Shown here: positions 51,930-61,200 of the stretch, piece by piece
How the letters are laid out: the number at the start of each line of letters is the position of its first letter
Position numbering within the stretch: the first letter of the stretch is position 1
NCBI GenBank assembly: GCA_037444685.1
Contig: JBBILX010000003.1
Coordinates: forward strand, 1-64,000
DNA length: 64,000 nucleotides
Reading direction: 5' to 3'
From: UBA964 sp037444685
Lineage (GTDB): Bacteria > Pseudomonadota > Gammaproteobacteria > Steroidobacterales > Steroidobacteraceae
Program-made: the position numbers and the translations under genes
The notes under the pieces: model-generated
Told to the model about the DNA's origin: nothing
The model's database searches: none
What the model saw: the letters and a program-made list of their open reading frames with translations, nothing else

Positions 51930-52403
51930 ATGTTTCCGCAGGGATTCCTCGGCACGCGCGGCGACCTGTTGATGGACATCGTCATCGTCGCGCTCGTCGC
52001 GGTGGTGCCGATCGTGCTCTACAACTGGCACCTCGCTCGCAGCCAGCGCTATGCCGAGCACAAGCGCATGCAGATCGGCCTCGCCGTGCTGCTCGGCGTC
52101 GTGGTGGGCCTGTTCGAGTTCAACCTGCGACTGCAGGGCGGCATCTTCGAGGCAACCCGGGCGAGCAGCTACGCCGGCACGGCGACGCTGAACTTCTGGA
52201 TCTGGTTCCACACGCTGTTCGCGATCACGACGATCTTCATCTGGGCCGGACTGATCGCCGCCTCGCTGCGCCGCTTCCCGAACCCGCCGGCGCCTGGCGC
52301 ATTCAGCGCCACGCACCGGCGCTGGGGACGGATCGGCATGATCTGGATGCTCGTGACCGGCGTGACCTCGCTGCCGGTCTACCTCTACGGCTTCGCTCTG
52401 TGA
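51930..52403 (+). CDS. DUF420 membrane protein
   Basis: This 157-residue inner-membrane protein has four hydrophobic segments (starting DIVIVALVAVVPIVLYNW) and the DUF420 features AEHKRMQIGLAVLLGVVVGLFE and conserved His in FWIWFHTLFAITT. Some relatives are linked to cytochrome oxidase assembly, but no oxidase genes are nearby. It follows the fasciclin gene in the same direction. Confidence 0.8.
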   Translation: MFPQGFLGTRGDLLMDIVIVALVAVVPIVLYNWHLARSQRYAEHKRMQIGLAVLLGVVVGLFEFNLRLQGGIFEATRASSYAGTATLNFWIWFHTLFAITTIFIWAGLIAASLRRFPNPPAPGAFSATHRRWGRIGMIWMLVTGVTSLPVYLYGFAL

Positions 52404-52419
52404 CTAGGTCTCGCGCGGG

Positions 52420-53424
52420 CTAGGTGGCGCCGGCGCTACGAGCGCCCTCGCGCGTCCGCAGGTGCAGCTCGCGGGTCCGGTAATCGATGATGATCTGGTC
52501 GAGCAGGCCGAGCACGTCCATGCCAAGCATCAGCGCCGGCTCGCGTGTCATGCGCCAGTGACGGAAGATGTGCACGTCGCCGAACGTGAAGGCCGCGCCG
52601 CGCACGGTGACGTTCTTCATCCGGATGGTCGGCATGCGCACGCGATTGCCGCGCTCGATATCGAGCGTCACGCCCTGGATCTCGGTCTCGGGGGCATCCT
52701 TCGCGCTGCGGCGCAGCGCCTCGAGCAGCGCCGTATTGCCGAGCGAGTCCGGCGCGCCGGTGTCGATGATGGCCTTGGCGGGCACGTTGCCGATCACGAC
52801 ATCGACGACGATCAGATGGTTGTGCCGGAACGTGATCGGCAGTGTCTGGAAGTCCGCGCCCACGCGCTCGCGCTTCGAGCGCTTGACCGTGATCGAGTCG
52901 CGGCGAAAGTCGATCACGATGCGCTTGTCGCGCAGGCCCTCGTTGCCGAGGATCCCGTCGGCACCGCCGAATACGTCGGCGACGATAGGCAGATTGACCG
53001 GCGCAATGCGCAGGTCGCCGATCTCTAGGCTGTCGACCCGCGCGACGGGCACCACCGCCTCGCCGGTCACGCCGCGCACGCGGACACGAGTGTCGGAGCG
53101 CGCGCTCTCGCCGAGCTCCTGCGCCACGCGGTCGACGATCACGGATCGGTTCGCGCCGGTGTCGAGCACTAGCCGGTATGGGCCACGGCCATCGATGTAG
53201 ACCGGCGCCCAGATGCGGCCGATCCGGTCGCGCCGCGTCGGCGCGACGTAGCGCGGCTCCGGCGCCGAGATGGTGACCTCCGGCAGCGCCGCCTCGGTCG
53301 CAGGCGGCGGGGCCGGCACCGCCGCCGTGCCCCCCTCCTGGGCAGAACCCAACGCCGCCCAGGGCAGTAGCAGGGTTGCGGGCCAGATGGGCCGTCGAGC
53401 CGGGAGCGCGCGTACATGAGGCAT
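52420..53424 (-). CDS. Retropepsin-like two-domain aspartyl protease
   Basis: This 334-residue exported protein has a hydrophobic leader (PATLLLPWAALGSAQE), a Pro/Ala-rich linker and two aspartyl-protease lobes. The active-site motifs are LVLDTGANRS (Asp88) and AIIDTGAPDS (Asp221). Two DTG lobes in one chain suggest a pepsin-like self-contained enzyme. ATG 53424 is chosen because the open frame upstream to 53754 has no leader. It lies 80 bp after the response regulator gene on the same strand and may be in its operon. Confidence 0.8.
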   Translation of the reverse strand: MPHVRALPARRPIWPATLLLPWAALGSAQEGGTAAVPAPPPATEAALPEVTISAPEPRYVAPTRRDRIGRIWAPVYIDGRGPYRLVLDTGANRSVIVDRVAQELGESARSDTRVRVRGVTGEAVVPVARVDSLEIGDLRIAPVNLPIVADVFGGADGILGNEGLRDKRIVIDFRRDSITVKRSKRERVGADFQTLPITFRHNHLIVVDVVIGNVPAKAIIDTGAPDSLGNTALLEALRRSAKDAPETEIQGVTLDIERGNRVRMPTIRMKNVTVRGAAFTFGDVHIFRHWRMTREPALMLGMDVLGLLDQIIIDYRTRELHLRTREGARSAGAT

Positions 53425-53504
53425 GGCAGCTGCAATCCTACGCCGGGAGGACTCTCGGGCGTTGGATCCGTGCGGGCCGGCAGGGTTCAGCGGTCGTGCC
53501 CCGT

Positions 53505-54218
53505 CTACTCCGATTCCAGTCGGTAGCCGACGCCGCGCACGGACAGGAACCAGCGCGGGTTCGATGGGTCCCGCTCGAACCGCTTGCGCAGGCGCAGGAT
53601 GAAGTTGTCGACGGTCCGCGTCGACGGGAACATGTCGTAGCCCCAGACGCGCTCGACGAGGTCGTCGCGCGAGACGACCTGGCCGCGGTGTTCGGCCAGG
53701 ACCTTGAGAATCATCGCTTCCTTCTCGGTCAGGTCGTGCTGCGTCCCATCCCACGACCTCGCGCGGAACGCACCGAACCAGACCTCGTTGCCACCGAAGC
53801 GGAAGGCTTCGTCGCCGGCGTTGATGCCGCCCCTGTACCAGGCCCAGCGGCGCAGCACCGCGCGCACGCGCAGCAGGAACTCGCGCAGGTTGAACGGCTT
53901 GGTCAGGTAGTCGTCGCCGCCGGCTTCGAGTCCCTCGATGCGGTCCGCTGGCGTGCCGCGAGCGGTCAGGAACAGCACCGGCACGGTGAGGCCGCGCTGC
54001 CGCAGCTGGCGGCAGACCTCGAAACCATCGCAGCCCGGCAGCATGACGTCGAGGATCAGCAGGTCATAGCGCGTGCTGCGGAGGTGCTCGAGCGCGGCCG
54101 GCCCGTCGTTCAGGACGTGGACATGATACCCCTCGACCGCAAGGTTCTCGCGGATGCCGGCCGCGAGCGGTGCATCATCCTCGACGACCAGGATGCGGGC
54201 GGAAACCGTGTCGCTCAA
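53505..54218 (-). CDS. OmpR-family response regulator
   Basis: This 237-residue regulator has an N-terminal receiver domain (acidic pocket EDD, phospho-acceptor Asp57 in LLILDVMLPG, switch Thr in LFLTARG, Lys in YLTKPF). The C-terminal winged helix ends TRTVDNFILRLRKRFE and SVRGVGYRLE. It is coupled to the histidine kinase gene by an ATGA overlap. It lies next to the bacteriochlorophyll operon, which reads the other way, so it is a candidate regulator of it. Confidence 0.9.
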   Translation of the reverse strand: MSDTVSARILVVEDDAPLAAGIRENLAVEGYHVHVLNDGPAALEHLRSTRYDLLILDVMLPGCDGFEVCRQLRQRGLTVPVLFLTARGTPADRIEGLEAGGDDYLTKPFNLREFLLRVRAVLRRWAWYRGGINAGDEAFRFGGNEVWFGAFRARSWDGTQHDLTEKEAMILKVLAEHRGQVVSRDDLVERVWGYDMFPSTRTVDNFILRLRKRFERDPSNPRWFLSVRGVGYRLESE

Positions 54219-55231
54219 AGGGACTCGGGCTCCGCGCGCGGCCAGACGATGCAGAAAGAGGCTCCCTTGCCGAGCCCCTCGCTGTGCGCGCGGATGTCGC
54301 CGCCGCCGAGCCGCATCAGCCGCTGCGCAATGTTCAGGCCCAGCCCCGTGCGTTCGCTGCTGCGATAGGCCGGATCGGTACGGTTGAACTTGTCGAAGAG
54401 GCGCGAGGCGTCGGCAAGATCGAAGCCGACGCCGGAGTCGACGATCTGCAGCTCGACACGGTCGGCGATCTCGCGGCCGCCGATCCGGATAGTGCCTTTG
54501 CCGAGCGGCGCGATCGCGGCGATCGCGTTCTCGAGCAGGTTGCGCAGCACCGCGTCGGTGGCCACGGGATCCGCGAGTATCTCGAGCTCGGGCGGCACGT
54601 CCAGTTCGAACGTTGCGCCGGCACGTCGCGCGCGGTCCGACAGCCGCTCGACGGTCTGCGCGACGAAGCGCCCGATCGCGAGCCGCTCGCGTGACAGCCT
54701 GACGCGTCCCTCGTCGAGTCGCGCGCTCTCGAGGATGTTCGCGATCAGGTTCTCGAGCCGCTGCACGTCGTCATGGGCGCGGCCCACCAGCGGCTGCAGC
54801 GTATCGGGCAGCTCGCGACGCATCAGCAACGACTCGATCGCGACCTTCAGGCTCGCCAGCGGTGTCTTGAACTGGTGCGAGACGAGCTCGAGGAAGGCGT
54901 CCTGGCGGCGGCGTACGCTGAGCTCGACATAGAAGCTGCGCCAGACGCCGGCAAGGCAGGCCGTGAGCACGGTCAGGAAGAACGCGCCCTCGAGCGAATA
55001 CTGCCGGTGTCGCGCCTGGTATGCGGCGCGCTCGGCCGCGACCGTGGCGGCGTCCACGACGAGGCGCCCATCGACGATCGCCTGCAGGCGCGCGACGATG
55101 TCGGCGGCGTACTTCTGCTGGTCGGTGATCCACCACTGCACCTGCACGACGGCGACGACGGTGAGCCCGACGAGCAGGAGAAACAGCAGTCTCTGGGAAC
55201 GCGGGATGTCGCGGAAGCCGGGGATCTTCAT
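54215..55231 (-). CDS. Membrane sensor histidine kinase
   Basis: This 338-residue kinase has two membrane segments (about residues 14-33 and 83-98) that enclose a roughly 50-residue periplasmic sensor, then the H-box LELVSHQFKTPLASLK (His119). The ATPase domain follows, with LRNLLENAIAA (N), DSGVGFDLADA (G1), LFDKFNRTD (F) and GLGLNIAQRL (G2). The signal is unknown. ATG 55231 lacks a clear ribosome site; an upstream ATG near 55303 is possible. It is divergent from bchN across about 165 bp. Confidence 0.85.
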   Translation of the reverse strand: MKIPGFRDIPRSQRLLFLLLVGLTVVAVVQVQWWITDQQKYAADIVARLQAIVDGRLVVDAATVAAERAAYQARHRQYSLEGAFFLTVLTACLAGVWRSFYVELSVRRRQDAFLELVSHQFKTPLASLKVAIESLLMRRELPDTLQPLVGRAHDDVQRLENLIANILESARLDEGRVRLSRERLAIGRFVAQTVERLSDRARRAGATFELDVPPELEILADPVATDAVLRNLLENAIAAIAPLGKGTIRIGGREIADRVELQIVDSGVGFDLADASRLFDKFNRTDPAYRSSERTGLGLNIAQRLMRLGGGDIRAHSEGLGKGASFCIVWPRAEPESL

Positions 55232-55294
55232 GGGAAGGATGATACCCAGCGAACGCACCAAGTCGCGGAATCTAGCAGCCGCGCCTTGCGGATT

Positions 55295-55387
55295 TGTCAT
55301 CGGTCTGTCACCAGAAAAAATATCGCCTCGATGGACGTCTTGCGCCGTCGATCCGCATTGACGCTTCTCGCGACGCGGGTCTAGGTT
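55295..55387 (+). promoter_or_regulatory. Candidate bchN promoter region with near-PpsR site
   Basis: TGT at 55295-55297 and ACC at 55310-55312 are 12 bases apart, one base off the TGT-N12-ACA target of the photosynthesis repressor PpsR/CrtJ. Further on, TTGACG at 55358-55363 is a good -35 element with a weak -10 (TAGGTT at 55382-55387). The start site would then fall close to the bchN ATG. A single near-match can arise by chance, so this is only a pointer. Confidence 0.3.
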
Positions 55388-55396
55388 CGACGCGCC

Positions 55397-56674
55397 ATGA
55401 CGATCGGCGCGACAGAATCGACCTGCATGACAGCCGTGCCGCGTACCGTGCTGCGCGAGCGCGGTCAGCGCGAGGTCTTCTGCGGGCTCACCGGCATCGT
55501 CTGGTTGCACCGCAAAATCCAGGACGCATTCTTCCTCGTCGTCGGCTCGCGCACCTGTGCGCACCTGATCCAGTCGGCCGCCGGCGTGATGATCTTTGCC
55601 GAGCCGCGTTTCGGCACTGCGATCATCGACGACCGCGATCTCGCCGGGCTCGCCGACGCGAACGAGGAGCTCGACCGGCTCGTGATGCAACTGCTCGAGC
55701 GTCGTCCCGACATCCGGCTGCTGTTCCTGGTCGGTTCCTGCCCCTCGGAGGTCATCAAACTCGATCTGTCGCGAGCCGCCGCACGCCTGTCGGCGCGATT
55801 CGCGCCGCATGTGCGCGTGCTGAACTATTCCGGCAGCGGCATCGAGACGACTTTCACGCAGGGCGAGGACGCCTGCCTCGCCTCGCTCGTGCCCACCCTG
55901 CCCGATGTAGGCGGGCGGCGTCGGCTGCTCGTCGTTGGCACGCTGGCCGACGTCGTCGAGGACCAGTTCGCGCGGCTCTTCGCGGAGCTCGGCATTGCCG
56001 ACGTGCGGTTCCTGCCACCGCGGCGCAGTAGCGAGCGACCCGCGGTCGGACCGGGCACGCGCTATCTGCTCGCGCAGCCTTTCCTCGCCGACACCGCGCG
56101 CGCGCTCGAGCAGCGCGGCGCACGGCGGGTCGCTGCGCCCTTTCCGCTCGGCGTCGAAGGCACGACCGAATGGCTGCGTGGCGCAGCGCGCGAGTTCGGC
56201 GTCGACGACGCCCATCTCGCGCGAGTCGTCGCGCCGCATGCACGGCGCGCCGGCGCGGCGCTGGCGCGCTTCCGTGCGGAGCTCGAAGGCAAGCGGATAT
56301 TCTTCTTCCCCGATTCGCAGCTCGAGCTGCCGATCGCGCGCTTCCTCGCGCGAGAGCTCGGCATGCGGCTCGTCGAGGTTGGCACGCCCTATCTGCACCA
56401 GCAGCACATGGCCGAGGAACTGGCCTGGCTGCCCGAGGGAACGGCGCTCAGCGAGGGCCAGCACGTCGAGCGCCAGCTCGACCGCTGCCGGGCCGCCGGG
56501 CCCGATCTCGTCGTCTGCGGCCTCGGTCTCGCGAACCCGCTCGAGGCGGAGGGCATGACGACCAAGTGGTCGATCGAGCTCGTGTTCACGCCGATCCAGG
56601 GCTACGACCAGGCCGCCGACCTCGCGGAGCTGTTCGCCCGGCCGCTGGTGCGCCGCGCGCGACTGGTGGCCTGA
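55397..56674 (+). CDS. bchN: Light-independent protochlorophyllide reductase subunit N
   Basis: This 425-residue subunit of the dark-operative protochlorophyllide reductase forms, with BchB, the catalytic NB component that reduces ring D. The three cysteine ligands of the NB cluster are present at Cys29 (REVFCGLTG), Cys54 (GSRTCAHL) and Cys115 (LVGSCPSE). Their spacing of 25 and 61 is as in the Rhodobacter enzyme. The nitrogenase-like core follows (FTQGEDACLASLVP). It is the first bch gene here and starts 1 base plus stop before bchB. No bchF gene precedes it. The start may be ATG 55397 or 55427. Confidence 0.95.
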   Translation: MTIGATESTCMTAVPRTVLRERGQREVFCGLTGIVWLHRKIQDAFFLVVGSRTCAHLIQSAAGVMIFAEPRFGTAIIDDRDLAGLADANEELDRLVMQLLERRPDIRLLFLVGSCPSEVIKLDLSRAAARLSARFAPHVRVLNYSGSGIETTFTQGEDACLASLVPTLPDVGGRRRLLVVGTLADVVEDQFARLFAELGIADVRFLPPRRSSERPAVGPGTRYLLAQPFLADTARALEQRGARRVAAPFPLGVEGTTEWLRGAAREFGVDDAHLARVVAPHARRAGAALARFRAELEGKRIFFFPDSQLELPIARFLARELGMRLVEVGTPYLHQQHMAEELAWLPEGTALSEGQHVERQLDRCRAAGPDLVVCGLGLANPLEAEGMTTKWSIELVFTPIQGYDQAADLAELFARPLVRRARLVA

Positions 56675-56675
56675 G

Positions 56676-58238
56676 ATGCAGCTGACGGTCTGGACCTACG
56701 AAGGACCGCCGCACGTCGGCGCGATGCGCATCACCACCGCGATGCGCGGCGTGCACTACGTACTGCATGCGCCGCAGGGCGACACCTACGCAGACCTGCT
56801 GTTCACCATGATCGAGCGGCGCTCGAAGCGGCCGCCGGTGACCTACACGACGTTTCAGGCGCGCGATCTCGGCGGCGACACGGCCGAGCTGTTCAAGACC
56901 GCCGCACGCGAAGCGGTCGAACGATTCAAGCCCGAGGCGCTGCTGGTCGGCGCCTCGTGCACGGCCGAGCTGATCCAGGACGATCCGGGAGGGCTCGCGC
57001 AGGCGCTGCAGCTGCCGATCCCGGTCGTGCCGCTCGAGCTGCCCGCGTACCAGCGCAAGGAGAACTGGGGCGCCTCCGAGACCTTCTATCAGCTCGTCCG
57101 CAAACTGGCTGCACCCCTCGCTCCGCCGCCTGGGCACAGGATGACCCCACCTGTGCCCGGCGAGCGGTGGCGATGCAATCTGCTCGGGCCGACGGCGCTC
57201 GGCTTCCGTCACCGCGACGACGTCACCGAACTGCGCCGACTGCTCGACTCGATCGGTGTCGATGTGCACGTGGTCGCGCCCTACGACGCGACAGTGGCCG
57301 ATCTGGCCGCCCTCGGCGCGGCGCACTTCAATGTCGTCATGTATCCCGAGATCGCGCTGAGCACGGCGCAATGGCTGCAGCGCACGTTCGGCCAGCCGTT
57401 TACGCGCACGGTGCCGATCGGCATCGGCGCGACGCGCGATTTCCTCGACGAGGTCGCGCGGATCACGGGGCAGCAGATCCCGGCTGCGGTCCGCGACGGA
57501 CACTCACGCCTGCCCTGGTATTCCCGCTCTGTCGACTCGACTTACCTGACGGGCAAGCGCGTGTTCGTGTTCGGCGACGCGACGCACGCGATCGCCGCCG
57601 CGCGCATCGCGACGCAGGAGATGGGCTTCACGGTCGTCGGGCTCGGCACGTACAGCCGCGAGTTCGCGCGCGAGCTCCGCGAGGCGGCGAAACTCCATGG
57701 AGTCGAACCGCTGATCACCGACGATTATCTCGAGGTCGAGGCACGCGTGACCGAGCTGCAACCCGAGCTCGTGCTCGGCACGCAGATGGAGCGCCACATC
57801 GCCAAGCGGCTCGGTATCCCCTGCGCCGTGATCTCGGCGCCGGTTCACGTGCAGGACTTTCCGGCGCGCTACTCGCCGCAGATGGGTTTCGAGGGCGCGA
57901 ACGTGATCTTCGACACCTGGGTGCATCCGCTGATGATGGGGCTCGAGGAGCATCTGCTGACGATGTTCCGCGGCGATTTCGAGTTCCACGACGGCGCCGC
58001 GCCCTCGCACCTCGGCAGCACGCGGCGGGCCGAAACATCCGCGGCGCCGACCGCCACTGCCGCATCGGCGCGGCCGGAGATCGTCTGGTCGGCCGACGCC
58101 GAGCGGGAACTGCAGAAGATCCCATTCTTCGTGCGCGGCAAGGCCCGCCGCAATACCGAGAGGTATGCGGCCGAGAGGGCGGTCGCGACGATCACGGTGG
58201 AGACGCTCTACGATGCCAAGGCGCACTTCAGCCGCTGA
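56676..58238 (+). CDS. bchB: Light-independent protochlorophyllide reductase subunit B
   Basis: This 520-residue partner of BchN has the Asp36 cluster ligand conserved (HAPQGDTYAD), the unusual Asp that replaces a Cys. The substrate side includes VGASCTAELIQDDPGG and PVHVQDFPARYSPQMGFEGAN. The C-terminal small domain (KIPFFVRGKARRNTERYA) after an Ala/Thr linker is typical for the subunit. The gene begins one base after the bchN stop, and its last 26 bases overlap bchH. Confidence 0.95.
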   Translation: MQLTVWTYEGPPHVGAMRITTAMRGVHYVLHAPQGDTYADLLFTMIERRSKRPPVTYTTFQARDLGGDTAELFKTAAREAVERFKPEALLVGASCTAELIQDDPGGLAQALQLPIPVVPLELPAYQRKENWGASETFYQLVRKLAAPLAPPPGHRMTPPVPGERWRCNLLGPTALGFRHRDDVTELRRLLDSIGVDVHVVAPYDATVADLAALGAAHFNVVMYPEIALSTAQWLQRTFGQPFTRTVPIGIGATRDFLDEVARITGQQIPAAVRDGHSRLPWYSRSVDSTYLTGKRVFVFGDATHAIAAARIATQEMGFTVVGLGTYSREFARELREAAKLHGVEPLITDDYLEVEARVTELQPELVLGTQMERHIAKRLGIPCAVISAPVHVQDFPARYSPQMGFEGANVIFDTWVHPLMMGLEEHLLTMFRGDFEFHDGAAPSHLGSTRRAETSAAPTATAASARPEIVWSADAERELQKIPFFVRGKARRNTERYAAERAVATITVETLYDAKAHFSR

Positions 58239-61200
58239 GCGACCGGTCGGCACTGCGCCGGTCCGCTTCGTCATCGTCACGCTCGACAGCCATATCGCGA
58301 GTTCCGCGGAACGTGCACAACGCTCGCTGGCGCGCGAACTGCCCGGGCTGCGTCTGTCGGTGCATGCGGCTTCGGAGTGGCACGACGATCCGGCCGCACT
58401 CGAGCGCTGCCGACGCGACATCGCCGAGGCCGACATCGTCGTGGTGACCATGCTGTTCGTCCAGGATCACATCGAGGCGGTGCTGCCCGCACTGCAGGCG
58501 CGGCGCGCCCGTTGCGACGCGATGGTCTGCGCGATGTCGGCGGGCGAGGTCACGAAGCTGACGCGCATCGGCCGCTTCGACATGAGCCGCGAGGCACGCG
58601 GTCCGCTCGCGATGCTCAAGAAACTGCGCGGCAAGGATCGCGATCACTCCGCCAGCGCCGGCGAGCGGCAGATGAGGATGTTGCGCCGGGTGCCGAAGAT
58701 CCTGCGCTTCATCCCCGGCTCGGCCCAGGACGTGCGCGCCTATTTCCTGACGCTGCAGTACTGGCTCGCGGGTTCCGAGGAGAACGTCGCCAACATGGTG
58801 CGCCTCCTCGTCGATCGCTATGCCGACGGCGAGCGGCGTGCGTTGCGGGGGACGCTCGAGGCCGCGCAGCCGGTCGAGTATCCCGAGGTCGGCGTCTATC
58901 ACCCGCGTCTCGCGCCGCGCATGACCGAGGACGCGGCAGCCCTGCCGGGCACCGGCGACAAGGGAACGGTTGGGCTGCTGCTGCTGCGCTCCTACCTGCT
59001 GGCCCGCAACACCGATCACTACGACGGCGTGATCGGCGCACTCGAGGCACGCGGCCTACGGGTGATTCCGGCGTTCACGAACAGCCTCGACGCCCGTCCT
59101 GCCGTGGCGCGGTATTTCCAGCGCGATGGCCGTCCGATCGTCGACGCGGTCGTCTCACTGACCGGGTTCTCGCTGGTCGGCGGACCCGCCTACAACGATG
59201 CCAGCGCCGCCGAGGGGATGCTGGCCGGACTCGATGTGCCCTGCCTTGCCGCGCAGCCGCTCGAGTTTCAGACGCTCGAGCAGTGGGCCGAGTCGGGCCG
59301 CGGCCTGACGCCGGTCGAGAGCACGATCATGGTCGGAATCCCTGAGCTCGACGGCTCGATCGGTGCGCTCATCTATGGCGGCCGCAGCGATGCGAGCGGC
59401 CGGCAGTGCACCGGTTGCGAGCGCGGCTGCCGCTTTGGTGGCGAGCACCATGGCCGCGACATGCGCGCCTGCATCGAGCGCAGCGAGACACTCGCGCGTC
59501 GGGTCGAGCGGCTCATCGCGCTGCGACGTACCGCGCGGCGCGACCGGCGCGTGGCGATCGTGCTGTTCAACTTTCCGCCCAACGCCGGCAACTCCGGCAC
59601 CGCTGCCCATCTCGCCGTGTTCGAGTCGCTGCTGCACACGCTCCAGGCAATGCGCGCCGCGGGCTATACGGTCGACCTGCCGGAGTCGGTCGACGCGCTG
59701 CGTGAGCGCATCGTCCGCGGCAATGCCAGCCGCTACGGCGCGACGGCGAACGTGCACGCGCGCATCCCGGCCGATGACCAGGTGCGGCGCGAGCGATGGC
59801 TCGCCGAGATCGAGGCGCAGTGGGGCCCGGCGCCGGGCAGGATGCAGAGCGACGGGCGTTCTATTTTCGTGCTCGGCGAGCGCTTCGGCAACGTCTTCGT
59901 CGGTATTCAGCCCTCGTTCGGCTACGAGGGCGACCCGATGCGCCTGCTGTTCGAGAAGGGCTTCGCGCCGACGCACGCGTTCTCGGCGTTCTACCGCTGG
60001 CTGCGCGAGGACTTCGGCGCCCACGCGGTGCTCCACTTCGGCACGCACGGCGCGCTCGAGTTCATGCCCGGCAAGCAGACCGGGCTGTCGGCGCGCTGCT
60101 GGCCGGAGCGGCTGATCGGCGACCTGCCGAATTTCTATCTCTACGCCGCGAACAACCCGTCGGAGGGCACGATCGCAAAGCGGCGCTCCGGGGCGACCCT
60201 GATCAGTTACCTCACGCCGCCGCTTGCGCATGCAGGCCTCTATCGCGGGCTGCTCGACCTCAAGGCCTCGATCGATCGCTGGCGCGGGCTTGCGCCCGCG
60301 GAGGCAGCCGAGCGCGGGCCACTCGCCGCCACCATCCAGGCGCAGGGCGCGGCGCTCTCGCTCGCCGCGGCCGAGCCGGTCTGGCAGGAGCACGAGCTCG
60401 ACGCGCGGATCGCCGAGCTGCACGGCAAGCTGGTCGAACTCGAGTCGACGCTGATCCCCGATGGCCTGCACGTGGTCGGTGCGCCGCCGGCGCCCGAGCA
60501 GCGCATCGAGATGTTGCTGGCGATGGCCGAAGCCGATGACCCGGAGGAGTCTCAGCGCATCAAACGCGAGGCGATCGAAGCCATCGTCGCCGGCGCCTCG
60601 CCCGAAGCGATCGCGCAGAGGGCGCGCGGCGTGGTCGCGACGGACAGCGCCGCGGTCGATCCGCAGGCCGAGCGCTTCCTCGAGCGGCTGCGCGCCCTCG
60701 CGCGAACCAACGCGCTGCTGGCCGAGGATCACGAGACGCGTGCCATCCTGCATGCGCTGGATGGGGGCTTCGTCCCGCCTGCGCCGGGCGGTGACCTGTT
60801 GCGCACGCCGGACGTGCTGCCCACGGGCCGCAACATCCACGGCTTCGATCCGTTCCGGATCCCGAGCGCGTTCGCGATCCGCGAGGGCGCAGCGCAGGCC
60901 GAACGCCTGATCGAGCGTCATCTCGCCGAAGGCCACGGCTATCCGGCGTCGATCGCGATCGTGCTGTGGGGAACGGACAACCTCAAGAGCGAGGGTGCGC
61001 CGCTCGCACAGGCGTTGGCACTGCTCGGCGCGCAACCCCGCTTCGACGGCTATGGGCGTCTCTGCGGCGCCGAGCTGATTCCACTCGAGCAGCTCGGCCG
61101 GCCGCGCATCGATGTCGTGATCACACTGTCCGGAATCTTCCGCGATCTGCTGCCGCTGCAGATACGGCTGCTCGCCGAGGCCTGCCATCTTGCCGCCGCG

